Part shown: piece after piece, positions 51,071 to 59,941 of the stretch | Numbering within the stretch: position 1 is the first letter of the stretch | Layout: each line of letters opens with the position of its first letter | Assembly: GCF_019236175.1 (NCBI RefSeq) | Contig: NZ_JAFAJM010000013.1 | Span: 62,001 to 126,000 of the forward strand | DNA from: Chryseobacterium sp. | GTDB lineage: Bacteria; Bacteroidota; Bacteroidia; Flavobacteriales; Weeksellaceae | Direction of reading: 5' to 3' | DNA: 64,000 bases | Notes under the pieces: model-generated | Told to the model about the DNA's origin: nothing | Database searches by the model: none | What the model saw: only the letters and a program-made list of their open reading frames with translations | Made by a program: the position numbers and the translations under genes

Positions 51071-52882
51071 ATGATCAAAAAGATAGGAAGTGCTTTTTTT
51101 CTGGGATCTCTGCTTTGGATACAGGCACAGGAAAAGACAACAGATATTGAAAGCATCGAATTTCAGGGGAAATTCATCTCTACACCCTATAAAAGTGCCA
51201 ATCAGAATATAAGTGTGATCACTAAAGAAGATATTGCTCATTCTCCGGCTAAAAGTATTGATGAAATTCTTCAGCAGGTTTCAGGAATGGATATCAGAAG
51301 AAGAGGGGCCAATGGGGTACAGAGTGATATTACTTTCAGAGGAAGCTCTTTTGAACAGGTATTGTTATTGCTGAACGGAATCAGGATGAATGATTCCCAG
51401 ACCGGGCATAATAACATGAATATTCCCGTAGACCTATCCGATGTTGAAAAAATTGAAATCATTAAAGGGCCTGCAGCCAGACGTTTCGGGCAGAATGCAT
51501 ATGCCGGTGTGATCAATATCATTACTAAGGTAAACCCCGGAAAACGGGTGAAAATAAATGCAGAAGGAGGGGACTATGAAACCTATAGCCTCGGCTTCAA
51601 TGCTCAACTGGGAAATGAAAAGTTCTCAAACTCCTTACAGGCCAATTCTTCTTCCTCTCAGGGGTATATGTATAATACGGATTACGAAATCAGGAATGTA
51701 TTTTACCAGGGAAGGCTGGCTATTAAAAACGGAGACCTTAAACTTCAGGCCGGATTTTCAGAAAAAAAATTCGGGGCGAATGGATTTTACTCGTCCAAAT
51801 CTGCTACTGAACAGTATGAAGAAACACAGGCTTCTATTGTAAGTTTAGCCCACCAGCAGACCTTTGGAAAATTAAAGCTTAATTCTAATGTATATTGGCG
51901 AAGAGGGCAGGATATGTATCTTTTTAACAGAAACAATCCGTCTATATATAGGAATATGCATATTGGTAATAATGTGGGGGGAGAAGTAAATTCAAGCTAT
52001 CAGTGGGGGCTAGGAACTACCGGTATAGGGGTTGAATTGAGAAAAGAACTGCTGGTAAGTACCAATTTAGGAAACCCGAACCGTTTTGTTTCTCAGGTCT
52101 TTTTTGAACATCATTTTTCATTACTGGATAAGAAACTGAATATCAGTCCTGGAATTTCATGGGCTAATTATTCTAAAGAAGGGAATTTTTTCTATCCGGG
52201 GCTTGATGTCGGATATAATTTTACTCCTAATAGTAAAGTCTATGGAAATATTGCCAAAGTACACCGGGTACCTACTTTTACAGAACTGTATTATATAAGC
52301 CCGACAGAACACGGTAATACCAATTTACAGCCTGAAAATGCGGTTTCATCCGAAGTAGGGTATCAGTATCAAAATAATAAGATCCTGGCTAAAGTGAGTG
52401 GATTTATAAGAAACTCGGATAACTCTATTGATTGGGTAAAAAATAATATTAATGATAAAGTTTGGTATGCTCAAAATGTAGGAAAAATTAAAACAAAAGG
52501 AATAGAGTTGGAGTTTAACCAAAAATTAAATTACTGGTTAAAATATTCTGTGGGATATACCTATATCGACAGCAGTTATAAAGAGTCAGATAGTTTTGTC
52601 TCAAGGTATATTCTTGATAATCTTAAACATCAGGTTGTGGCAAAGCTGGAGACTAAATTCCTTACCCATTTTACCAATGAGCTCGTATACCGATACAATG
52701 AACGTGTCAATCTCGGGACTTATAATCTTCTGGATGAGAAGCTGAGTTTTGCTAAAAAAGACTTTTCCGTCTATGTTCTGATTAACAATATTACCAATAC
52801 AAAATACACGGAAGCTTTTGGGGTGCAAATGCCACAAAGGTGGTTTCATGTCGGATTTTCTTACACTATTAATATTAAGTAG
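51071..52882 (+). CDS. TonB-dependent receptor (BtuB/FepA-like)
   Basis: 603 aa from the ATG at 51071 (MIKKIGSAFFLGSLLWIQAQ, a signal peptide; the frame opens nine codons earlier). The plug domain contains ISVITKEDIAHSPAKSIDEI, QQVSGMDIRRRG and VEKIEIIKGPAARRFGQNAY-type motifs. The barrel follows and ends with an I/K-terminal strand (FSYTINIK). It imports siderophores, cobalamin or another scarce compound; the ligand cannot be told. A DUF2490 gene follows 71 bp later and is possibly a partner. Confidence 0.9.
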   Translation: MIKKIGSAFFLGSLLWIQAQEKTTDIESIEFQGKFISTPYKSANQNISVITKEDIAHSPAKSIDEILQQVSGMDIRRRGANGVQSDITFRGSSFEQVLLLLNGIRMNDSQTGHNNMNIPVDLSDVEKIEIIKGPAARRFGQNAYAGVINIITKVNPGKRVKINAEGGDYETYSLGFNAQLGNEKFSNSLQANSSSSQGYMYNTDYEIRNVFYQGRLAIKNGDLKLQAGFSEKKFGANGFYSSKSATEQYEETQASIVSLAHQQTFGKLKLNSNVYWRRGQDMYLFNRNNPSIYRNMHIGNNVGGEVNSSYQWGLGTTGIGVELRKELLVSTNLGNPNRFVSQVFFEHHFSLLDKKLNISPGISWANYSKEGNFFYPGLDVGYNFTPNSKVYGNIAKVHRVPTFTELYYISPTEHGNTNLQPENAVSSEVGYQYQNNKILAKVSGFIRNSDNSIDWVKNNINDKVWYAQNVGKIKTKGIELEFNQKLNYWLKYSVGYTYIDSSYKESDSFVSRYILDNLKHQVVAKLETKFLTHFTNELVYRYNERVNLGTYNLLDEKLSFAKKDFSVYVLINNITNTKYTEAFGVQMPQRWFHVGFSYTINIK

Positions 52883-52953
52883 GTGTTAATGTAATATTAA
52901 TTAAAGTTAATATTAACAAATTGTTAAAAAATATACATTTGCAAAAATTTTTT

Positions 52954-53670
52954 ATGAAACGTTTTTTAGGCCTGAGTTTACTTATCAGTATGTCATTTTT
53001 TAAAGCACAGGAACATCTTTCCAGCTTCAATGCAGTGACTCTCACCTACAAGTTTCATCCTAAATTTTTCATCTACGGAGAGGGCCAGTTACGTGGCAAC
53101 GAAGATTATACCTATCCTGATTATTATGAGATAAAAGGCGGGATTGGGTATAATCTTACCAAAAACCATAAACCATTCATCGGGCTGGGTCGTTATGTTA
53201 ATTATAAAGATCACAGTCTTAGTAAAGAGGAGTTCAGAGTATGGCTTCAGGATGTAATCGATCTCAAAAAAGGGATCGTAAAGTTTGAGAACCGTTTTCG
53301 CGCTGAGAAAAGCTGGTTTTATGAGCCCGGATCAGACAAAACCTCACAAAGAATGCGTTACCGTTATCGTTTAAATGTGAGTGTGCCGCTAAACTCCAAG
53401 ACTATCCAGAAAGGAACTGTATTTGCCAATGCTTATGATGAAGTTTTCTTTGTGTCTCCGATGAAGCCTACTTTTGCCAGGAACAGAGTATATGGCGGTT
53501 TCGGCTATCAGATCGACGACTACTTTGGAGTATTAACAGGGTATCTGTGGCAGCGTGAGTTTGATGCCGCAGGAAATAAAAATTTGCATTTTATTTATCT
53601 TGCTCTGAATATCAATATTGATGGGACTAATCATCATGTGAAGACTTACGACTTCCCGGGTGCAGATTAA
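52954..53670 (+). CDS. DUF2490-family outer-membrane protein
   Basis: 238 aa from ATG 52954 (MKRFLGLSLLISMSFFKAQ). After the signal peptide the sequence is strand-rich, with KFHPKFFIYGEGQLRGNEDY, FIGLGRYVNYKDH and YRYRLNVSVPLNSK. These repeat strand-turn patterns suit a DUF2490 beta-barrel. The gene has a TACATTTG element at 52934-52941, so it may be transcribed separately from the receptor. Role unknown; it overlaps the stop of the convergent HD gene by 4 bp. Confidence 0.8.
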   Translation: MKRFLGLSLLISMSFFKAQEHLSSFNAVTLTYKFHPKFFIYGEGQLRGNEDYTYPDYYEIKGGIGYNLTKNHKPFIGLGRYVNYKDHSLSKEEFRVWLQDVIDLKKGIVKFENRFRAEKSWFYEPGSDKTSQRMRYRYRLNVSVPLNSKTIQKGTVFANAYDEVFFVSPMKPTFARNRVYGGFGYQIDDYFGVLTGYLWQREFDAAGNKNLHFIYLALNINIDGTNHHVKTYDFPGAD

Positions 53671-54113
53671 TACTTCTCAATCAGATAACGGTAAGCTTTC
53701 AGATATTTATTGAATCTCTTGATATCCTTGGGAGTAAGTTCTCTGTTGACTCTTCTAAGGTCCATATTGTCACGAAGATCATTCAGCTTTACAGCCACGG
53801 CTAAAGGAGATCTTTCCGTTCTTTTAATAAATTCATCATAATCTTCTTCAGGATCAAATTTTGTCAGGCAGCTTACTGCGAAAATAATGTATTCCGGAAA
53901 TCCTTCGTTTCTCAGATAATCAAACCCGAACTCAGAAGCATGATCTTCCACCACATCATGTAATACCCCTACAATTTTTTCATCAAGTGTTTTGCCGTAT
54001 TCCATAACACGCATCACATGAGCAATATAAGGTGCATGGTATTTGTCAGTTTGTCCTTTGTGTGCCTTATCGGCTATTTTTATAGCTTTATTCAGTAATT
54101 CTTCTTTTGTCAT
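53667..54113 (-). CDS. HD-domain hydrolase (RelA/SpoT-like small form)
   Basis: 148 aa. An HD-type metal site is formed by the H in DKYHAPYIAHVMR and HD in GVLHDVVED, followed by the D in KLNDLRDN, as in (p)ppGpp or guanosine-phosphate phosphohydrolases. The size suits a single HD domain without a synthetase. It probably hydrolyses a nucleotide, which cannot be determined. Its stop overlaps the end of the DUF2490 gene. Confidence 0.85.
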   Translation of the reverse strand: MTKEELLNKAIKIADKAHKGQTDKYHAPYIAHVMRVMEYGKTLDEKIVGVLHDVVEDHASEFGFDYLRNEGFPEYIIFAVSCLTKFDPEEDYDEFIKRTERSPLAVAVKLNDLRDNMDLRRVNRELTPKDIKRFNKYLKAYRYLIEKY

Positions 54114-54246
54114 TTTTCTAAGAAAATAGACTACAAAAATAAAAAAATGACTTAAAATTTTAAGATATTTTTTGTGACAATTATGTGAAAATTTTTCTGT
54201 CTGAAGAGGCGACTCTCATTTATTTTATTATGCTGTTGTCATCAGT

Positions 54247-54987
54247 TCATGGCTGAGGTTCCGGATATTTTGTTTCTCCCACAACATCATTCAGGTCTAC
54301 CTGATCCCAGGAGAAATTTTCGACATCCTTTATTTTCTTTCCGAGATATTCACTGTGACAGTAAAGTCCTTTTACGGGTTTATTTTGCAGGTATTCATCC
54401 GCAAGTAATGAAAATCTTCCAATAAGAGGATTAGACATTCCTGCATCGATGCATTCAAATCCTAATGCTTTAGAAAATAATGCTTTCAGTCCCATATCAC
54501 TGTACTGGAAGAAATTCCATGGTCTTTCATGTGCAGAATATGAAAAATGAGTTTCTACAAATATGATTCCGCCTACCTTTAAAAGCTTTGCAATTTCTTC
54601 TGCTACAAGCCACGGCATAGCGAAGTGTTCAAAACAGGCAGCTGAATAGATAAGATCAAATTTTTCATCCTGGGCAAAATAGCTGGAGAGCTTATGAGCA
54701 TCCCCTACAATATCTACATTACTTCCGGGATAATAGTCAAAACCTGTATATTCTGCTTGTTCGAAATTTTTTTTAGAATTATAAGAACCTGTCACCTCGC
54801 GGCTGCCAACTTCTAAAATTTTCATACCAGGTTTATTGCCAATTTCAATCAGATGATTGTACCAATTCTGATGACTGGCAATAGTAGAGAGGGGTACATC
54901 TTTGGATAAATATTGTCTGTCTAGCTCAACATTTGGAATAGGGGAAACTTTGGATCCTTTCAGGATCCTTTTTAAAATTTTTCTCAT
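54247..54987 (-). CDS. SAM-dependent class I methyltransferase
   Basis: 246 aa. Motif I ILEVGSREVTGSY, acidic motif II (TGFDYYPGSNVDIVGDAH) and the post-I region IYSAACFEHF, then a helix-strand LLKVGGIIFVETHF, match the Methyltransf_11 type. The substrate is unknown; the family includes small-molecule and glycan methylases. N-terminus is basic (RKILKRILKGSK). Stands alone. Confidence 0.85.
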   Translation of the reverse strand: MRKILKRILKGSKVSPIPNVELDRQYLSKDVPLSTIASHQNWYNHLIEIGNKPGMKILEVGSREVTGSYNSKKNFEQAEYTGFDYYPGSNVDIVGDAHKLSSYFAQDEKFDLIYSAACFEHFAMPWLVAEEIAKLLKVGGIIFVETHFSYSAHERPWNFFQYSDMGLKALFSKALGFECIDAGMSNPLIGRFSLLADEYLQNKPVKGLYCHSEYLGKKIKDVENFSWDQVDLNDVVGETKYPEPQP

Positions 54988-55319
54988 ATTTTAAATAATT
55001 TTTTTTTCAACAATTTTGTGTGCATTTATATGAATATAATCCTGATTAAAATATTATGATATGTATTGTTAGAGTTTGATCAGCTGTTTTTACCTTTGAT
55101 TGGGAACTACAGGGTGAATAACAGAAAGATTAACATACCTTTTTAAGATAGCCGGAAAAATATTAATGCAAAAATGGCTATCCTATTTTTTTATACAGAA
55201 ATTATCATAAATATACATCATTTGCAGTTTCATCATTTTGAATTTTTGATAAAATTAATGAATAAATCACAACAAACAATAAGAATATTTGAAAAAAAAT
55301 ATATTTTTATTGAGACTAA
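54988..55319. other. Gap with a weak terminator
   Basis: 332 bp, AT-rich. A 7-bp hairpin with a long loop (55147-55153 with 55176-55182) is followed by a T-rich run. Nothing else seen. Confidence 0.4.
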
Positions 55320-55664
55320 TTAATTTTTCCGGGAATTGCTTTCCTCTTCCACTGAAGCATTGGGAGCATTATGTTTTACCGATTCTATGCCGTTTTCCAT
55401 GCCATTTTCAGATTCATACATCTGACTGGTTCCTATAATTTGTCCGTTTCCTGCTTTAAGGTTAAAATAACAACGGTCATCTTTTGCTTTATTTCTTTCA
55501 AATTTTGAATCTTCCTGTGCATTGGTTTTTACAGATCCGATTCCGTTTTCACAGGCGGATTTTGAACTGTATCCCTGGCTGGTTAAAATCACCTGCCCGT
55601 TTCCTGCTTTAAGGTTAAACTGAAAATCACCGTTTGTTCTTTTTGAAATAACGAATTTTCCCAT
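55320..55664 (-). CDS. YegP-like protein (DUF1508), two repeats
   Basis: 114 aa with two copies of the DUF1508 unit: FQFNLKAGNGQVILTSQGY and CYFNLKAGNGQIIGTSQMY, each followed by an E-N-G-I-x-S-V-K helix. YegP-like proteins are small and widespread, without an established biochemical role. The two repeats form the usual pseudo-symmetrical dimer-like fold. Stands alone; upstream is a 220-bp gap. Confidence 0.9.
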   Translation of the reverse strand: MGKFVISKRTNGDFQFNLKAGNGQVILTSQGYSSKSACENGIGSVKTNAQEDSKFERNKAKDDRCYFNLKAGNGQIIGTSQMYESENGMENGIESVKHNAPNASVEEESNSRKN

Positions 55665-55884
55665 ACTAATAGTTTTTAAAATTTGTTTGGTTGTGAGTGT
55701 TCCGGAAAGTACCTGCTTTTATTCCAATAGTAAAAAAGAGAGATGCATCATGGAATTATGGTGCTGTAATATTTTAATGTGTTTTTAATTTTAACTTAAA
55801 AATAATATTTTTTTTCAATATAAATCAAAAAAAGAGGCTGTCTTTTAAGACAGCCTCCTGTAAATCAAATGTATGTTATTAAGA

Positions 55885-57663
55885 CTAATAAGCTCCTTTT
55901 TCAATATAATGAGCCGCTACTTTTTCAGTTAAAGCGACTACATTCGGATTGTTGGTATACTTGGTGAATCTTCTTAATCCTGAAAGCATCATTCTCTGCT
56001 CATCTCCTTCAGCGAAAGAAATAATACCTTCTTTTGCAGCAACGATGATTTTTTCTACTGCCTTATAAAGGTTCAATTGAGCCATTGCAGCCTCTACAGA
56101 TTCAGGAGAGAAATGTTTCTCAGCTCTTAATACTGCAGATTCTGCCATATAGATCTGGTTAAGGATTTCAGAAGCGTTCAGCAACAGGTGTTGTTGTTTT
56201 TCGATATCCATCATGTATTTCTGAAGTGCAGCTCCGGAAACCATTAAGAATACTTTTTTAAGGTTAGCAATAATTGCTTTTTCCTCGCTCATGAATTCTG
56301 AATAATCAGGAACTTCAAACGAAGGAATGCCCATTAGCTCTTTGCTGATCGCCATTGCGGGAGATAAAAGGTCTAATTCACCTTTCATTGCTCTCTTAAT
56401 AAGCATTCCAACCGCTAATAATCTGTTGATTTCATTGGTTCCTTCATAGATTCTTGAAATTCTTGAGTCTCTCCATGCAGATTCCATTGGAGTATCTTCA
56501 GAGAATCCCATACCTCCATATACCTGAATTCCTTCATCGGCAGTATGCTGAGCAAGATCAGAAACAAATACTTTAAGAATCGAACATTCTACTGCGAATT
56601 CTTCAACACCTTTAAGCTCTGCCGCCTGATGATCCATTCCTCCCGCAACCAGTTCATCAATTTTATCCTGAATATTTTTTGCCGCCCTGTAAGAACCGGC
56701 TTCACTTACGAATACTCCGGTTGCCATTTCAGCAATCTTTTTTCTGATGGCTCCGAAAGTAGAGATGGAAACTCCAAACTGCTTTCTTTCGTTAGCATAC
56801 TGGATAGAATGGTTTAAAATTCTTCTTTGTGCGTCTAAACAGGCTGCTGCTAATTTGATACGGCCTACGTTCAACGCATTTAAAGCAATTTTAAAACCAT
56901 TATTTCTTTCTCCTAAAAGGTTTTCTACAGGAATCTTCATATCGTTGAAAAATACCTGACGTGTAGAAGAAGCACGGATTCCTAATTTATGTTCCTCTTC
57001 ACCAAAAGTTAAACTTGCAGGGTTTTCAAGTTCAGAACGGTTGATCACGAAACCGGTGATGTTTTTATCATCATCAATTTTAGCGAATAATGTGAATGTA
57101 TCTGCAAATCCTGCATTGGAGATCCACATTTTCTGACCATTGATGATATAATGTTTTCCGTCTTCGGAAAGTTTAGCTTTTGTTTTTCCTGAATTGGCAT
57201 CAGAACCCGCATCCGGTTCAGTTAAACAATAAGCTCCGAACTTTGTACCTGTTGCAAGATCCGGAAGATATTTTTTCTTTTGCTCTTCTGTTCCGTAAAG
57301 AACGATAGGAAGAGTACCGATACCGGTATGGGCACCATAAGCAGTTGCTAATGATCCTGTAGTTCCTGAAAGGTAGTCACATGCAAGCATAGTAGTCACA
57401 AAGCCCATTCCAAGACCTCCGTATTCTTCAGGAACAGCGATTCCCAACATTCCCATTTCACCAAGTTTACGCATAGTTTCTTCTGTAAATGCATAATCTT
57501 TCTTTTCAAAACGTTCTTTCTGAGGAACAACTTCTCTGTCAATAAATTCTTTTGCAGAGTCACGAAGCATTTTCTGTTCTTCGTTCAGTTCCTCAAGACT
57601 GAAAATTTCATTTGCAGGAATTTCCTTGATTAGGAATTCGCCACCTTTAACTATATTGTTCAT
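55885..57663 (-). CDS. Acyl-CoA dehydrogenase
   Basis: 592 aa. FAD-binding acyl-CoA dehydrogenase fold with AYCLTEPDAGSDANSGKTKA, MWISNAGFADTFTLFAKI and ERKQFGVSISTFGAIRKKIA, then VYGGMGFSEDTPMESAWRDS and YEGTNEINRLL. The last region contains the usual catalytic Glu (IYEGTNEI). The extra C-terminal domain of about 180 residues is typical of the long Bacteroidetes type. First oxidation of beta-oxidation. It is the last gene of the leftward operon, which is interrupted upstream by a dead four-helix gene. Confidence 0.95.
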   Translation of the reverse strand: MNNIVKGGEFLIKEIPANEIFSLEELNEEQKMLRDSAKEFIDREVVPQKERFEKKDYAFTEETMRKLGEMGMLGIAVPEEYGGLGMGFVTTMLACDYLSGTTGSLATAYGAHTGIGTLPIVLYGTEEQKKKYLPDLATGTKFGAYCLTEPDAGSDANSGKTKAKLSEDGKHYIINGQKMWISNAGFADTFTLFAKIDDDKNITGFVINRSELENPASLTFGEEEHKLGIRASSTRQVFFNDMKIPVENLLGERNNGFKIALNALNVGRIKLAAACLDAQRRILNHSIQYANERKQFGVSISTFGAIRKKIAEMATGVFVSEAGSYRAAKNIQDKIDELVAGGMDHQAAELKGVEEFAVECSILKVFVSDLAQHTADEGIQVYGGMGFSEDTPMESAWRDSRISRIYEGTNEINRLLAVGMLIKRAMKGELDLLSPAMAISKELMGIPSFEVPDYSEFMSEEKAIIANLKKVFLMVSGAALQKYMMDIEKQQHLLLNASEILNQIYMAESAVLRAEKHFSPESVEAAMAQLNLYKAVEKIIVAAKEGIISFAEGDEQRMMLSGLRRFTKYTNNPNVVALTEKVAAHYIEKGAY

Positions 57664-57714
57664 TTATTATTATTTTATGATTTTAAATTTTAGATTTTAA
57701 ATTAGATTTTGTCG

Positions 57715-58074
57715 TTATAAATTTTCAGACGAAGTTTTAATGATTTCAGTCAAGATATTAATGATGCTTTCAATCTCTTTCAAATAAGAATCAATTTCGA
57801 TTTGAACTAAATTTGGAGATTGATAAAGCCTTAACCAATATCTTGTTTCTCTTGCTTCTTTGTTTGCAATTGACAGTTTTGAAATAAAATCTTTCTTTAA
57901 TTGCGCTGCAATTGCCTCTTCTACATTTGCACCAATTGAAGTTCCACAACGAAGAATTTGTTTAGATAAAATAAATTCATTTTGAGTTTTACATTGAATT
58001 TAAAATTTAATAATTTTTAATGAAAAATCGAATGTTTTTATTTGAATTAAATTATCTTCCTTGAAATTATTCAT
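57715..58074 (-). pseudogene. Four-helix-bundle (S23/IVS-type) gene with an in-frame stop
   Basis: A single frame from ATG 58074 to the stop at 57715 encodes 119 residues of the four-helix bundle family: MNNFKEDNLIQIKTFDFSLK at the start, and QILRCGTSIGANVEEAIAAQ and FISKLSIANKEARETRYWLR further on. Codon 25 (58000-58002) is TAA, so full-length translation needs readthrough. Such genes often appear as movable islands in rRNA spacers and between operon genes. Here it lies between thiolase and acyl-CoA dehydrogenase. Confidence 0.8.
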
Positions 58075-58105
58075 CTAAAATTTATAATTTAAAATCTATA
58101 ATTAA

Positions 58106-59284
58106 TTAAAGCAGTTCAAAAATAGAGGCTGCTCCCTGTCCTGTTCCTACGCACATAGAAACCATTCCGTACTTGTTGCCGCGTCTTCTCATTTCGTCAA
58201 GAAGCTGAACTGTTAATTTTGTTCCGGTACATCCAAGCGGGTGTCCCAGTGCAATAGCTCCTCCGTTTACATTTAATATATCCGGATTTAATCCTAATTC
58301 TTTTTTTATGGCAACGGATTGAGAAGCAAAAGCTTCGTTAAGCTCGATCAGCTCAATATCTTTTAATTCCAGTCCTGCCTGTTTAAGAGCTTTAGGAATA
58401 GCATAGATAGGTCCCATTCCCATAATTCTCGGTTCAAGACCGGCAGCGGCATAAGCTACTAATCTTGCTTCAGGCTCAAGTCCTAACTCTTTCACCATTT
58501 CTTCACTCATTACCATCACGAAAGCCGCTCCGTCACTCATTTGTGAAGAGTTTCCGGCAGTTACACTTCCGCCGTTGGCAAATACAGGTCTTAATTTGGC
58601 TAAACCGGCTAAAGAAGTATCAGCTCTTGGTCCTTCATCTACAGAGAAATCAAACTTTTTAGTCTGCATTTTCTGATTTTCATCCAGAAAATTATATTCT
58701 ACGGGAATCGGAACGATCTGGTTGGCAAACTTTCCTTCCTGATTCGCTTTCAAAGCTTTCATGTGGGACTCAAAAGCAAACTGATCCTGTTCTTCTCTTG
58801 TAATATGATATTGTTTGGCTACTTCTTCTGCAGTATAACCCATTCCCCAGTAATAATCTGGGTTTGTTTTTGCGATATCTGTTTCCGGAACGGGTTTGTA
58901 ACCTCCCATCGGAATATAAGACATTGATTCTGTACCTCCCGCGATGATGCAGTCTGCCATTCCTGCCTGAATTTTTGCTGAAGCAATAGCAATCGCCTCA
59001 CTTCCGGATGCACAGTATCTGTTTACCGTTACTCCGGGTACTTTATCGGTATTTAATCCCATCAGAGAGATCAGACGGGCTACGTTAAGCCCTTGTTCAG
59101 CTTCCGGCATTGCATTCCCTACGATAAGGTCATCAATTCTGTTTTTATCTAATTGAGGAAGCTCTGCCATTAATTTTTCAATAACGGTAGCTGCCATAAC
59201 GTCGGGACGAGTAAAGCGTAAGGAACCCTTAGGTGCTTTTCCTACCGCTGATCTGAATCCTTTTACAATGTATGCTGTTTTCAT
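58106..59284 (-). CDS. Acetyl-CoA C-acyltransferase (thiolase, FadA-like)
   Basis: 392 aa. The nucleophile Cys is in VNRYCASGSEAIAIAS (about residue 90), the His is in GGAIALGHPLGCTG and the second Cys in SMCVGTGQGAAS. All are consistent with a degradative thiolase. It removes acetyl-CoA in beta-oxidation. It lies between a RAYT insertion and the dead four-helix gene within the marR-fad operon. Starts with the usual family N-terminus (MKTAYIVKGFRSAVGKA). Confidence 0.95.
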   Translation of the reverse strand: MKTAYIVKGFRSAVGKAPKGSLRFTRPDVMAATVIEKLMAELPQLDKNRIDDLIVGNAMPEAEQGLNVARLISLMGLNTDKVPGVTVNRYCASGSEAIAIASAKIQAGMADCIIAGGTESMSYIPMGGYKPVPETDIAKTNPDYYWGMGYTAEEVAKQYHITREEQDQFAFESHMKALKANQEGKFANQIVPIPVEYNFLDENQKMQTKKFDFSVDEGPRADTSLAGLAKLRPVFANGGSVTAGNSSQMSDGAAFVMVMSEEMVKELGLEPEARLVAYAAAGLEPRIMGMGPIYAIPKALKQAGLELKDIELIELNEAFASQSVAIKKELGLNPDILNVNGGAIALGHPLGCTGTKLTVQLLDEMRRRGNKYGMVSMCVGTGQGAASIFELL

Positions 59285-59319
59285 TTTTTGTTTAATTAAA
59301 TTATTTTTGAAAAATTTTT

Positions 59320-59340
59320 GCCTCGTAGAGGTAAACTGTT
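59320..59340 (-). repeat. REP hairpin, CCTC-stem variant
   Basis: On the - strand this reads AACAG-TTTAC-CTCTACGAGGC. The core is CCTC-TAC-GAGG. It belongs to the REP family flanking the transposase and has the same loop but other stem bases. Confidence 0.7.
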
Positions 59341-59370
59341 CATAGATATTTGCTTATATAGTCTTTGCAG

Positions 59371-59394
59371 AGCTCCGTAGGAGCGACCTGTTAA
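59371..59394 (-). repeat. REP hairpin, left copy, overlapping the RAYT stop codon
   Basis: 24-bp element whose exact reverse complement occurs at 59913-59936. Core GCTCC-TAC-GGAGC. It contains the stop codon of the transposase. Confidence 0.9.
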
Positions 59395-59855
59395 TCTTCA
59401 ATCCATTCAAATAAATATTTTGAATCATATTCTATTTCAAATGTTGACATAAAATCCAGATATTCTTCTTTAAAAGTTTTCTTTTTATGATGTTCTTCCT
59501 GATTTAAAATATATTTTACCATCGAATCAACACTACTTTTAGAATAAGAAAAAGCTCCATAACCTTGCTGCCAATTGAATTTTCCATTTATCCATCCTTT
59601 TTCATTGATGAATTTTGAAGAACCCGCTTTGATATCCCTTGCTAAATCTGAAATTGAAACTGTCGGATTTATGCTTACAAGAATATGAACGTGGTCAGGC
59701 ATTGCAAAAACTGCGAATAATTTTTGATTTCTATTGGAAACAATACCTGTAATAAATTGATGTAATTCTTCTCTGTTTTCTTTTGAAATCAGGTTTTGTC
59801 TTCCTTTAACAGCAAAAACAATTTGAATATAAATTTGTGTGTAGGTATTGGCCAT
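59391..59855 (-). CDS. REP-associated tyrosine transposase (IS200-like, RAYT)
   Basis: 154 aa. HUH-type Y1 transposase: AMPDHVHILVSI holds the HxH metal site, and the Tyr is likely that in MVKYILNQEEHH. The end FEIEYDSKYLFEWIED is typical of the Bacteroidetes branch. It cuts and joins single-stranded REP hairpins. Exact 24-bp inverted REP copies flank it (59371-59394 and 59913-59936), with two divergent copies. It splits the beta-oxidation operon on the same strand, so it may not stop transcription of the thiolase. Confidence 0.88.
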   Translation of the reverse strand: MANTYTQIYIQIVFAVKGRQNLISKENREELHQFITGIVSNRNQKLFAVFAMPDHVHILVSINPTVSISDLARDIKAGSSKFINEKGWINGKFNWQQGYGAFSYSKSSVDSMVKYILNQEEHHKKKTFKEEYLDFMSTFEIEYDSKYLFEWIED

Positions 59856-59860
59856 AAAAA

Positions 59861-59887
59861 TTAACAGGTCGCCTCTACGAGACTTGC
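59861..59887 (+). repeat. REP hairpin, GCCTC variant, right inner
   Basis: TTAACAGGTC-GCCTC-TAC-GAGAC-TTGC, with the CTC/GAG stem and TAC loop kept. The AACAGGTC header is shared with the other copies. Confidence 0.75.
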
Positions 59888-59912
59888 CGATTTTTTAAAT
59901 TATTCATAGCTA

Positions 59913-59936
59913 TTAACAGGTCGCTCCTACGGAGCT
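59913..59936 (+). repeat. REP hairpin, right outer
   Basis: Perfect reverse complement of 59371-59394. It ends directly before the stop codon of the 3-hydroxyacyl-CoA dehydrogenase gene. Confidence 0.9.
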
Positions 59937-59941
59937 TCCTG

